From: Psychroserpens damuponensis
Lineage (GTDB): Bacteria; Bacteroidota; Bacteroidia; Flavobacteriales; Flavobacteriaceae
NCBI RefSeq assembly: GCF_000826655.1
Contig: NZ_JXJO01000001.1
Location: 124,001 to 188,000, forward strand
DNA: 64,000 bases
Direction: 5' to 3'
Under the pieces are notes generated by a model. The model was not told the origin of the DNA, did no database searches, and was given only the letters and a program-made list of their open reading frames with translations. The stretch's first letter is position 1. Each line of letters starts with the position of its first letter. Below, piece after piece: positions 54,381 to 63,523 of the stretch. Both the position numbers and the translations under genes were made by a program.

Positions 54381-55295
54381 TTACTCGGTAAAAGACTTAA
54401 CATTGACCCCAAAGTAATCAAATACTTCTTTTATCTGCCTATCATTATCACTTTCAAAAACATTTATCGAGTATAAATTCTCTTTTTGAGATTCTGGAAC
54501 CTCTATAAATTGTTTAAAATAAAAATCTGTAAAAGCAACAGGCACATTACTAGAAACCTGACCTGCTTTCAACCAAATATCATCACCTATACAATTCGTT
54601 TTTTTAATTCCTTCAAGATCATAAAACGATTTCTTAAAAAACCGAGGTTGATATAATACTCCTCCAACGCCTGTTGAAAATATTTTTTTAGAAGGATTAT
54701 CACTATTTACACTATTTATTCTCCACTGTCTATAAGGCTTATAATTTTTATTCTCCATTTCCATATAACGCACCCTATTTGCAATTACACTGTTTGGATA
54801 TAACTTATGGTTTTCTAATAATATCTTTAATAAATTTTTAGGATATATAACATCATCATCAATCGTTACAACTAAATTATTAGGATATTTCTGAAAAGCA
54901 AAATAATATTTTTTGTGCGCTTTAAGATCTTTACAAAATTCAATTTCTAGACCTAAAGGTTTTAAGTCTAATAATGAGTTAGGCAAGCTACTTTCACCAT
55001 CTGGAAATTGTTCTTCCCCTAACCACAAAATTATTTTTTTTGGTTTTTCTGTTTGATTTAGAATACTTCTGATTGCTAAATAAACCACATCTATTCTTGC
55101 AGGAAAAGAAGTTAAACTGACTATAAGGTTGCTTTCTGAATCAACTCCTAAGGAATTTATTGAAATATTTTTATAATAACCTATCAACCTTATTTTTAAA
55201 AATTTATAAAGTTGCCAATACAACCACCTTATTAAATTATTCTCTTTTTTTGCAGGTTTCTTGGTTAAAAAGAAGTTATATAGAAAATGAATCAT
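54381..55295 (-). CDS. GT-A type glycosyltransferase
   Basis: 304 residues. LIVSLTSFPARIDVVYLAIR and NQTEKPKKIILWLGEEQFPD form the first strands and the DxD-like metal motif is TIDDDVIYPKNLL (about residues 142-154). TNCIGDDIWLKAGQVSSNVP matches the second acidic motif of this family of capsular glycosyltransferases. The N-terminus is basic and hydrophobic (FLYNFFLTKKPAKKENNL), suggesting membrane association. Confidence 0.83.
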   Translation of the reverse strand: MIHFLYNFFLTKKPAKKENNLIRWLYWQLYKFLKIRLIGYYKNISINSLGVDSESNLIVSLTSFPARIDVVYLAIRSILNQTEKPKKIILWLGEEQFPDGESSLPNSLLDLKPLGLEIEFCKDLKAHKKYYFAFQKYPNNLVVTIDDDVIYPKNLLKILLENHKLYPNSVIANRVRYMEMENKNYKPYRQWRINSVNSDNPSKKIFSTGVGGVLYQPRFFKKSFYDLEGIKKTNCIGDDIWLKAGQVSSNVPVAFTDFYFKQFIEVPESQKENLYSINVFESDNDRQIKEVFDYFGVNVKSFTE

Positions 55296-55426
55296 GTTTA
55301 TTTTAATTTAAGAAACACTATATATGTAGTAATGATTTGCTTGAATAGATATAAAGGTTTTAATCTTTATTTGTTTTAATTGCATGAATAAACAAGATTC
55401 TAACATCGCTTTTAAACATAATTCTT

Positions 55427-56431
55427 CTATTTTAAATATTTAATTTCATCAAAAGTTTTCACTACTGAGACAACTTGTTTTACAGCACTTTGACGCCTTT
55501 TTAAAAAAAATAATTTTTTATTTTTAGATAGTTTCTTTATGTTTTTAGATGTAAACAGAAGATTATTTTTAAAATACTCCTTAAGTTCAACTTCTGAATA
55601 ACCTTGATTGTTAACAACATCTTTTAATAATAATTTTAAGGATTCCACTCGATTTCCAGATAAGAAGTGTTCAGGATGTTGACTGAAATTTCTAAATTTT
55701 TTAATAAAATCTTCGGCATCATAAGCGTGATAATGTAAAACATATCCGTCATTTATGTTTTTAGGTTGATCATCATTTTTATGGATATATCGATGCACAT
55801 TATGAGGAATTAAATCTGAGTTTATGCGAATTGCACCTTTCCCCATAGTTTGTCCGTACCAATAATAATGCTTATCAAACTTCTGGAGACTAGGATTGTA
55901 AATCTTCCTAAAAATACTTTCCCCTCGATATTTAAAATTTTTCCGAGTCTTAAAAAGGTCTGCTTCTGCAAATACATTTTCAAAATGTTCCTGCTGTTGT
56001 AAAACTTCAAGCGTTCTAAAATTTATAACATCTACAGAATCATCTTGATTATTAAAAAATGTTTTAAGGTTAGAACGTTTATCTGTTTGGGTAGCAATCA
56101 ACTCATCGGCATCAATAGATATTAACCAATCAAAACCTAAGGCTTTACTTTTCTGAAGTGCATCATAGGTATTTAAACATTGCCTAGCCGTATGATGCTC
56201 TTCTGCTTGTGATGTAAATTTATTTAAATAATCTAAATTTTTATATACTTCAGGGTTAACCGAGTCTTGGCTATCTACAAAATCAAAGTCTTTTATAGTT
56301 TCCTTTCCATCATCCGTTGTACCATCAAAATACACAAAGGCTTTAGAAACTCCTATCTCGTAATGATAACGCAAATTATCACGTAAGAGTCTGCTTTCAT
56401 TTTTAACAGTTAAAACAACGGCTATTTTCAT
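55427..56431 (-). CDS. GT2/GT92-like glycosyltransferase
   Basis: 334 residues. It starts MKIAVVLTVKNESRLLRDNL, keeps HYEIGVSKAFVYFDGTTDDG and has the acidic pair in DWLISIDADELIA, the pattern of 'Glyco_tranf_2_4' enzymes in which the DxD is IDADE. The family adds sugars in surface glycans. Beyond it on the right the gene order becomes irregular. Confidence 0.85.
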   Translation of the reverse strand: MKIAVVLTVKNESRLLRDNLRYHYEIGVSKAFVYFDGTTDDGKETIKDFDFVDSQDSVNPEVYKNLDYLNKFTSQAEEHHTARQCLNTYDALQKSKALGFDWLISIDADELIATQTDKRSNLKTFFNNQDDSVDVINFRTLEVLQQQEHFENVFAEADLFKTRKNFKYRGESIFRKIYNPSLQKFDKHYYWYGQTMGKGAIRINSDLIPHNVHRYIHKNDDQPKNINDGYVLHYHAYDAEDFIKKFRNFSQHPEHFLSGNRVESLKLLLKDVVNNQGYSEVELKEYFKNNLLFTSKNIKKLSKNKKLFFLKRRQSAVKQVVSVVKTFDEIKYLK

Positions 56432-56650
56432 TTAATAAATTTAACGTTTTCAAATATAATACTTCTTACTAAAATACTACTAGTTGTATATTTTACTTCT
56501 AAAAAATTAATAAAACTAACTTAGTGATTAATATAGTTTTAAAAAAAACCTTAGTTTCGGGCTCAAATATTTTAGGTGTTAAAAAAAAAGTCTAATAAGG
56601 TACGCTGTTAAAAAAGCCAACTTTCTCAATGTGAAAAATTAATTAAAATT

Positions 56651-57505
56651 ATGAAGAATAGAGTTAGATTTTTATTAATTAGATTAGTTCAAAAGGACTT
56701 TTTTTGGAAAGCCCTAAAACCTATAGCTTCCGTTGGATATTTTTTATTTCGAAAAAGAAGGCAATATGAATTAGCACAAATTGAAATAACAAAGCAACGT
56801 TCAGTTATGGAGATTTTAAACTATACCTTAGAAGTACTTAATGGTCCTTTTAAAGGAATGACATATCCCAGTTTACAATCTGTTGGCAGTACTTTATATC
56901 CAAAACTTTTAGGCTCTTATGAAATGGAGATTCAATATCAAATAGAAGATTTTGCATCTAAAAACTATTCTGAAATTATTGATGTAGGTTGTGCTGAAGG
57001 TTATTATGCTATTGGTATGGCATTAAAGTGTAAATCTGCAAAAATCTATGCTTTTGATATTAATGAAAAAGCAAGGCAGTTATGTAAGGAGATGGCAGTA
57101 CTAAATGGTGTTGACAAACGAGTTTTTGTAAAATCAGAATTTAATGCTGAAAAGCTTAAAAATTTTGAATTCTCAAAAAAAGGATTAATTATCTGCGATT
57201 GTGAAGGCTATGAAAAGTTATTATTCAATGAATCAAATATTAGTAACTTAAAAAATTGTGATTTAATTATTGAAACTCATGATCTGATTGATATTGAAAT
57301 AACGACTTATTTAAAGAAATTAATTAAAGACACACACAACATAATATCTATATACAGTAAAGATGATATTCACAAAGCTTTAGATTTTAATTTCAAAGAA
57401 TTAGATGGACTAAACCTCAAAAAGAAACGAGAAATACTAAGTGAAAACAGAAAGGCTATTATGGAATGGCTGGTTTGTATCCCAAAAGGAGATTACAAAA
57501 ATTAA
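56651..57505 (+). CDS. FkbM-like SAM-dependent methyltransferase
   Basis: 284 residues, on the plus strand, opposite to almost all other genes in the cluster. The SAM-binding motif I is EIIDVGCAEGYYAIGMALK (about residues 110-128) and GLIICDCEGYEKLLFNESN resembles the FkbM motif containing a DVEGxE. It probably methylates a sugar hydroxyl. It is separated from the GT2 gene that converges on it by 13 nt, and its own promoter must lie in the 219-nt gap to its left, which contains no recognised element. Confidence 0.85.
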   Translation: MKNRVRFLLIRLVQKDFFWKALKPIASVGYFLFRKRRQYELAQIEITKQRSVMEILNYTLEVLNGPFKGMTYPSLQSVGSTLYPKLLGSYEMEIQYQIEDFASKNYSEIIDVGCAEGYYAIGMALKCKSAKIYAFDINEKARQLCKEMAVLNGVDKRVFVKSEFNAEKLKNFEFSKKGLIICDCEGYEKLLFNESNISNLKNCDLIIETHDLIDIEITTYLKKLIKDTHNIISIYSKDDIHKALDFNFKELDGLNLKKKREILSENRKAIMEWLVCIPKGDYKN

Positions 57506-57518
57506 TATAAGATATTAC

Positions 57519-58370
57519 CTAAACGAACAACCTCAACTTATATCTAAAAAACAATAACAAATATGGTAAACTTCGCTTTTTCTTTTGTGAGACTCTATTA
57601 CTTACACGATTATAAAACTTAGCAACATAACGCTTATACATAGTTTTTGAGACTAAGCGATTGTTTTTTGCATAAGAAATAAATTTAGAATGCTCATTAA
57701 AATAGCTTGAATAATAAGCGATACTTCTATCATTTAATTTAGAGATACTAGAGTCACTTTGACGGAAATAATTAATTGTAGATTCGTTTAATACTATTTT
57801 TGAATCTAAAAAAAATTCAAAATAAAACACCCTATCACCTATTATTTTGAAATTAGTATAAAACCCCTCATTTAAATCTGTAAGTTTTGATGCTTTAAAA
57901 AGCACAGCGCTCACGTTTAAAATTGGGCAATATAATATACTATCTTTTTGTTTAGCCTCATCAAAAACGGGATGTAAAACTTCATTATCGCTGGTGCCTT
58001 TGTAATAAGCCATAGTTTTTGCGACTGCTACATCAGCTGATTCTATACACTTTAATTGTGTTTCTAAAAAATTAAGATCACAAAAATCATCACTTTCTGC
58101 AATCCAAATAAAATCTCCTTTAGCCAATTTTAAGCCTTTTTGCCATTGTATAAAAGGAGAACCACTGTTCTTTTTGTTAGGAATAAAATATGACACTTTA
58201 GGATGCGTTTCATAGGTCTTTAAAATATCTAGACTTGTGTCTGTTGAGCAATCATCAAGAAGAATAACTTCAAAATTTTCATACGACTGATTAAAAATGC
58301 TATCCAATCTATCTTGTAGATATTCTGAATGGTTGTAATTGGGTAAAATAATAGAAACTAATTTTTCCAT
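57519..58370 (-). CDS. GT2 family glycosyltransferase
   Basis: 283 residues. Core motifs: LVSIILPNYNHSEYLQDRLD, VILLDDCSTDTSLDILK (first acidic DD) and WIAESDDFCD (DxD-type). A typical elongating GT2 with no membrane helices. A decayed copy of its first 30 codons lies about 1 kb upstream at 59233-59337. Confidence 0.92.
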   Translation of the reverse strand: MEKLVSIILPNYNHSEYLQDRLDSIFNQSYENFEVILLDDCSTDTSLDILKTYETHPKVSYFIPNKKNSGSPFIQWQKGLKLAKGDFIWIAESDDFCDLNFLETQLKCIESADVAVAKTMAYYKGTSDNEVLHPVFDEAKQKDSILYCPILNVSAVLFKASKLTDLNEGFYTNFKIIGDRVFYFEFFLDSKIVLNESTINYFRQSDSSISKLNDRSIAYYSSYFNEHSKFISYAKNNRLVSKTMYKRYVAKFYNRVSNRVSQKKKRSLPYLLLFFRYKLRLFV

Positions 58371-58404
58371 GAAATTTATCTTATAAAAACATCTTAAACA
58401 GTTT

Positions 58405-59145
58405 TTATTTATTTCTTAATAAACTATTGTAACATTTAGTTTTAAATCTTTTAAACAGTGATCTTTTGTATCGTATCTTACTTCTTATCTCTATATATTT
58501 ATTGTAGTCAAAAAGATTTCTGAGAAAAAACTTAACCAATTTATTTAAACCAAAATATCCTTTTACAGAAAGTTGAGCACTTTTAATCTGTTTTTCTTTA
58601 AATGAATTTGGAGTTTTATTGGCTATTGGAAATTTCTTATATCTAATTTTTAATCCAAGAAATTTTTGCAATTTAATTGCGTCTTCATGGTTTCTTACAT
58701 CAACTTTTATAAAATTTGTCTTGTCTTCAAAATATTTAAAAACCCTTTTCTGATGAGATTTATACTTTTCTAAATAAAGTTCAGGTTTATCTAAACTATT
58801 CGGATCTCCATAAAAATGTCGTCTGATTATATTATTATATCTATCTTCTCCATAAAACCTTTGAACACTATCAAGCCAAGAATTTTCTTCTCTGCTTAAA
58901 TAAATAAATTTCGCATTAGATACTTTTGAATCTATATATTCAAAAATCTCATACCAAGGATCATCTTGAAAAACATCATATTTATCGATACATTCATCAA
59001 TGTTTTCAAAATCATTATTCATGTAATCATAATATAGGTTAGTATCGGGACCTGTTACCAGGTAACCGAATTTCTCTAACATAACGATCACACTAGTAGT
59101 GCCTGTTTTGTGAAGTCCTATTATAAAGATTTTAGATTTTTTCAC
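58405..59145 (-). CDS. Sulfotransferase family protein
   Basis: 246 residues. The 5'-phosphosulfate loop is IFIIGLHKTGTTSVIVMLEK (about residues 6-25) and the 3' region AKFIYLSREENSWLDSVQRF (about 97-116). The terminal part is very basic (RSKIRYKRSLFKRFKTKCYN). Together with the sulfotransferase at 50938 and the broken one at 59657 it indicates a sulfated product. It runs leftward with the GT2 gene that follows 34 nt later. Confidence 0.85.
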   Translation of the reverse strand: MKKSKIFIIGLHKTGTTSVIVMLEKFGYLVTGPDTNLYYDYMNNDFENIDECIDKYDVFQDDPWYEIFEYIDSKVSNAKFIYLSREENSWLDSVQRFYGEDRYNNIIRRHFYGDPNSLDKPELYLEKYKSHQKRVFKYFEDKTNFIKVDVRNHEDAIKLQKFLGLKIRYKKFPIANKTPNSFKEKQIKSAQLSVKGYFGLNKLVKFFLRNLFDYNKYIEIRSKIRYKRSLFKRFKTKCYNSLLRNK

Positions 59146-59656
59146 TAACTTTTTAATTCAAACAAAAATAGATTATACAATTATATTATTAGTCAATTAT
59201 TTTAGAACAACTAAAACGTCTTCTCTAAACCATCAGCCTAAAGTTTCGACACGACTGATTAAAATACAATTCAATCTATTCTGCAGGTATTTTGCATGAT
59301 AGTAATTAGTTAAAATAACAGAAACTAATTTTCCCATAGCGTTCAAACTTATAAAAAAAAGCAGAAAATTGTATTTTAAATTTCATCTAAATGAAAAAAG
59401 TTTACTTTAATGATGAACATTACTTGATAATGAAAAAATAATTTTAAAAATTAGAGTTCATTACTCATAATTAGAATTCTTTATTCGATTAATTTTCCTA
59501 TCTTATTACTTATAACACAACAAATAGAAACTGCCACTTTTAGATCTATTTTTGAATTCAATAACGGTTAAAAAATAAACACAAAAAAATAACAGATCAA
59601 AAAAAATTGATGTTTAAAATCACTCTTATTCAGAAAAAGGTTAGTAATTTTAAATT
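59146..59656. other. Intergenic region with glycosyltransferase relic
   Basis: This 511-nt gap is AT-rich. It holds the relic of a GT2 5' end at 59233-59337; the remaining DNA, including the leader of the rightward sulfotransferase, shows no coding potential, no clear promoter (the nearest TAnnTTTG-like sequence lacks the last G) and no transposon ends. Confidence 0.65.
59233..59337 (-). pseudogene. Decayed 5' fragment of a GT2 glycosyltransferase gene
   Basis: Read on the minus strand from the ATG at 59335-59337, this DNA gives MGKLVSVILTNYYHAKYLQN, nearly the start of the intact GT2 at 57519-58370 (MEKLVSIILPNYNHSEYLQD). The nucleotide match extends over about 90 nt to the segment AATCAGTCGT. 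There the relic has lost one T of a five-T run, so the frame shifts and soon reaches a TGA at 59233. Nothing of the rest of the gene is visible. Confidence 0.85.
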
Positions 59657-60466
59657 ATGAATTATAAGTCAAAAGACAATATCATTTTCTTACATCTTCC
59701 TAAAAATGGAGGTATGACTTTTAACAGGTTAATCGATAGATTGTACCCTAAAGAAATGGTATACCACATTAAGGTAAAAAACAACAAAACATTAACTACA
59801 CAAGATTTCATAGACCTTCCCGAAGTTGAACGATCTAATATACAGGTATTAAAAGGACATATGTACTATGGCTTGCATGAGCACCTTACTGGAGACTCTA
59901 AGTACATCACTTTTTTAAGACATCCAGAACAACGAGTTTTATCTTTCTACAATTTTGTAAAAACCCGACCTACTCACAGACTCTTTGATAGAATACATTA
60001 AAATAATATGTCTTTTCATGATTTTGTTGAAAACATTGATGCGTCTGATGTAAATAATGCACAAGTTAGATTAATCAGCGGTCTTAAAAACGCAGATGAT
60101 AAAACCATGTTAACAACTGCTTTAGATAATATTGACAAGCATTTTTCTTTTGTTGGGCTTCAAGAAAATTATGATGAATCACTTCTCTTATTACAAAAGT
60201 TATATGGTTGGAGTATGCCTTATTACAATTATAGAAATAAAACAGATTCGTCTAAAAAAATAAAAACTATAAGCGGTGAAACAAGAGCTTTAATCTTAAA
60301 AAAAAATGCTGCTGATGTAAAACTATTTAATCACATACAAAGTAAACTGACAAAACAAATAGAAGCAGAAAAAAATATATCTTTTCAACTTTTAAAATTA
60401 TCATACTCAAATAAAATTGCTAAATCAATTTGGGGTAGACGCTTCTTAAAAGTTTTCAAAATTTAA
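59657..60466 (+). pseudogene. Sulfotransferase gene with one in-frame stop
   Basis: Two open segments, 59657-60001 (114 codons) and 60008-60466 (152 codons), are in the same frame and separated only by TAA AAT AAT at 59999-60007. Together they make one sulfotransferase (type 2 family) of about 269 residues. The front part has the PAPS loop FLHLPKNGGMTFNRL and FLRHPEQRVLSFYN, and the rear part has NNAQVRLISGL, DNIDKHFSFVGLQENYDESL and GWSMPYYNYRNKT. The stop falls inside the conserved region between HRLFDRIH and MSFHDFVEN, so the enzyme is probably inactive, unless the ATG at 60008 restarts or the stop is read through or is a sequencing error. Confidence 0.85.
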
Positions 60467-60544
60467 AAAATTTCCGATTATTTTTCACTAGAAATTGCTC
60501 TTTCTTAGATCGAGAATTGATAAAACTCTTAAACAAGATTGGAC

Positions 60545-61231
60545 TTAGTAATATTTTCTCAAAAGGGTATTAATATACTGTAAGCCTTCACCTTTTTTAG
60601 ATTCAATTACAGAGAGTTCATCACTAATATCACATGTGTCAATTTGTAATTCACATCCTTTTGAAATAAGTTCTTTTCTACTTACTTTACCTAAATAGTG
60701 TTCAACTTGAGCTAAAATATCGACTACAAATTCGCTTTTTCTTACAGCAATATTTATAGTTTTATTTTTTGTTCCTAAATGAATTTTACGTTCTACAATA
60801 AACTTAACATCCTCTATATCTATTATATTTCGCTGTGCTTGTTTCCAAATCTTAATGGGCTGGACATTAGTAACAGCGTTTGTAAAATAATTAATTAACG
60901 TATTAGGATTACCTATTTTACCAACCACATTTGATACACGAAAAATGATATAGTCTGTACAATTATTTCTCACAAGCTCTTCCATTTCAAGCTTATGCTT
61001 TACATAGGCACTACCTAAAATAGAATCATCGTAAATACTACAGGTACTAAAATAAATGGCTCTTTTAAACGTATATTTACTTATAGATTCTAGGAATAAG
61101 CGTTTTTCCCTTTCAAAATCCTCATGGTTATTTGCGGATGAGTTAGACACTCCAGAAGCAAAAATCAATACTTCTTTATTAAGCTTATAATTTGAGAACG
61201 TTCGACCTATTAAACCATTACCTACAACCAT
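60545..61231 (-). CDS. Short NAD-dependent epimerase/dehydratase-like protein
   Basis: 228 residues, below the usual 300 or so. MVVGNGLIGRTFSNYKL is a Rossmann GxxGxxG start, and STCSIYDDSILGSAYVKHKL contains the Ser/Tyr-xxx-Lys catalytic set. FRVSNVVGKIGNPNTLINYF and IIDIEDV match sugar-nucleotide epimerases. The N-terminus is compact but appears complete. The likely role is making or modifying a nucleotide sugar. Confidence 0.82.
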   Translation of the reverse strand: MVVGNGLIGRTFSNYKLNKEVLIFASGVSNSSANNHEDFEREKRLFLESISKYTFKRAIYFSTCSIYDDSILGSAYVKHKLEMEELVRNNCTDYIIFRVSNVVGKIGNPNTLINYFTNAVTNVQPIKIWKQAQRNIIDIEDVKFIVERKIHLGTKNKTINIAVRKSEFVVDILAQVEHYLGKVSRKELISKGCELQIDTCDISDELSVIESKKGEGLQYINTLLRKYY

Positions 61232-61237
61232 AAATAA

Positions 61238-62383
61238 TTAGTTTTCAATTAATTTTTCTATAACGTTAACAATGTGAGGTGCGTTTACAGCAACATCATG
61301 ACTTGTAATGGACTTCGCTTTTATATAATTGGCATTAGTATCTAATAGCTCTCTATGGTCATAAAAGTATTGAATTTTATCTACAGCAGCCTCTATATCT
61401 CCATAAGGAATTACGGCTCCTACTTTATCATCAATAAACTCTTGAGCTCCACCTGCGTTTTCAAAACACAAAATTGGTATACCATAGGATGCAGCTTCTA
61501 TAAAAACCATAGGATAAGGATCTTCTCTAGAACTTAGAAAAAATACATCTATAACACTAAAGTATTTAGAAAATTCTGGAGTTGGTGGTACCATTTTTAA
61601 TTTAATGTCTTTATTCGATTTTTCTAAGTCGTAATTAAGCATCTCTATTAAACTTTGATTACTTGCTCCAACCCAAAGGAAAACAATGTTTTTTGAAGCT
61701 AATCTACTTGCTGTTTTTGCAAAAAAATCGGCACCTTTTCTCCAATTCAATTTCCCCATCATTCCAACGACCATAGCGTTAGCAGGTATTGAGAGTTCTT
61801 TTTTTATGCTTTCTGAAATTTTAAAATTTTTGTCATTACTTTTTAAATCTGCAAAAGAATTAACGACACTTGTTTTTGAAGACTCTATTTTATGATTATT
61901 AATAAGATTGTTTTTCACCATATGAGAACCACATATAAAAAAATCTGAATGCAATAATGTACCCTGAACTACACCTATTTTTAAATAACTACTAATACTA
62001 TATTCCAACTCATGAATATAAGAAATTACAGGTACTGATGCCGTTTTTAAAAATTCAATTTGTTTCCCATTGACAATTGTATTTGAAAAAATCAAATCCC
62101 ACTTTGTCTGCTTTAATTCAAATTTAGCTTTTCTGTTATTGATTTTACTCCATACACTATTCAATAATTTAAATTTGGTATCACTTTTATGATTTAAAAT
62201 TTTAACATCAATTATTTTTTTGAAATCATTGATTAAAGGTCCACCTTTAACGGCGAGTAATGTTATTTTATAAGTATCGCTTTTATGCTCAACAAACCAA
62301 TTTATTAGGTTTAACAATAAAATGGGCGCACCTGTCCGACTCCCATCATTTGTAATAAATAATATGTTCTTCATGCGTTTCAC
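61238..62383 (-). CDS. GT4 family glycosyltransferase
   Basis: 381 residues. ILFITNDGSRTGAPILLLNL opens the acceptor half, and MVVGMMGKLNWRKGADFFAK opens the donor half. E-x7-E lies in REDPYPMVFIEAASYGIPIL. An internal ATG three codons in (MKNILFITNDG) is the more usual start. It is only 6 nt from the epimerase-like gene, and 3 nt from the GT2 gene before it. Confidence 0.92.
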   Translation of the reverse strand: MKRMKNILFITNDGSRTGAPILLLNLINWFVEHKSDTYKITLLAVKGGPLINDFKKIIDVKILNHKSDTKFKLLNSVWSKINNRKAKFELKQTKWDLIFSNTIVNGKQIEFLKTASVPVISYIHELEYSISSYLKIGVVQGTLLHSDFFICGSHMVKNNLINNHKIESSKTSVVNSFADLKSNDKNFKISESIKKELSIPANAMVVGMMGKLNWRKGADFFAKTASRLASKNIVFLWVGASNQSLIEMLNYDLEKSNKDIKLKMVPPTPEFSKYFSVIDVFFLSSREDPYPMVFIEAASYGIPILCFENAGGAQEFIDDKVGAVIPYGDIEAAVDKIQYFYDHRELLDTNANYIKAKSITSHDVAVNAPHIVNVIEKLIEN

Positions 62384-62386
62384 CTA

Positions 62387-63457
62387 TTATTGAGCGCTAC
62401 TATTAGTTGTGTTTTTTATTTTTATTTTGTACCAAGTTCTATCTGAGTAATCTTCAATAGCAAATCGTTTATTAAAAAAACCTTTTTTTAATATGATAAA
62501 AAAGCTAGCTATGACTTTATAGAAAAAATGATGATTACGCTTTCTGAAATACAACAAACGTCTCCAAAACCAAAAATCTATTTTTGGCACAAGATATAAC
62601 CTGTTTTGTATGTTTTGCCATAAACCGTGTTTTAAACTTGATAAAGGCAGTTTAGATATTACAAAATAATACAATTTGAATACAAGTAATTGTACCTCTT
62701 TGTCTTTAAAAGAATCCTGATTTTGTATAGCGCTCACCACTAAAGAAATAAGCTCTAATCTATTCTCTGTTACAACAACAGTATTATTTTTATTAATGGT
62801 TTCACTTTTATGAAATCTTTGTAATGCGGCAGAAGTTTCATCATCACTTTTTAGATAATTAGTGCTCAGTAAAAGGGCTCGAATATGAAATTCCCAATCT
62901 TGCCAAGAGCTCACACCTTCAGTGTAAAAAAGCTTATTATTAATTAAAAAACTTTTGGACCATAATGGTCCTGAAGTGTGCCAGATCGGATTTAAGCTTA
63001 AGAAGCTTTTAAAATCAGAAGCATTTGGTTGCGATAAATCATTCCAAACACAATCCTTAAGATGTAACTTATCAAAAAAGCGTATGGTTTGAAACACATA
63101 AAAATCATAACCACTATTATTTAATGCAAATTCTATTCGGGTTTTTAAAATATGTGATGGCAAAATATCATCTGAATCAAAGAACATAACATAATCCCCT
63201 TTTGACTGTACAAGACCAATATTCCTGCACGTTGGAGCACCTTTAACACTTCCCTCTGGTCTTTCAACAAAAGTAAAACGTGCATCTTTTTCTACATATG
63301 CGTTTACAACCGCTTTTGTACTATCAATACTTCCATCATCTACTACCAAACATTCCCAATTTTCATAGGTTTGATTCGTTATAGAATTAAGAGTATCAAC
63401 AATTAATTGCTCTCGATTAAACGTTGGTATAATAATAGAAATGATTGGTTTGGTCAT
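62387..63457 (-). CDS. GT2 family glycosyltransferase
   Basis: 356 residues. PIISIIIPTFNREQLIVDTL, CLVVDDGSIDSTKAVV and VMFFDSDDILPSHI are standard GT2 motifs with both acidic sites. The C-terminal third contains a basic, aromatic region (FWRRLLYFRKRNHHFFYK) that may associate with the inner membrane. Confidence 0.93.
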   Translation of the reverse strand: MTKPIISIIIPTFNREQLIVDTLNSITNQTYENWECLVVDDGSIDSTKAVVNAYVEKDARFTFVERPEGSVKGAPTCRNIGLVQSKGDYVMFFDSDDILPSHILKTRIEFALNNSGYDFYVFQTIRFFDKLHLKDCVWNDLSQPNASDFKSFLSLNPIWHTSGPLWSKSFLINNKLFYTEGVSSWQDWEFHIRALLLSTNYLKSDDETSAALQRFHKSETINKNNTVVVTENRLELISLVVSAIQNQDSFKDKEVQLLVFKLYYFVISKLPLSSLKHGLWQNIQNRLYLVPKIDFWFWRRLLYFRKRNHHFFYKVIASFFIILKKGFFNKRFAIEDYSDRTWYKIKIKNTTNSSAQ

Positions 63458-63523
63458 TAATGCAATTCTTAGATTGTAAAACTAGCATTCTTTTTTAGTA
63501 ATTCTGAATGATAGTCTTTAAAA

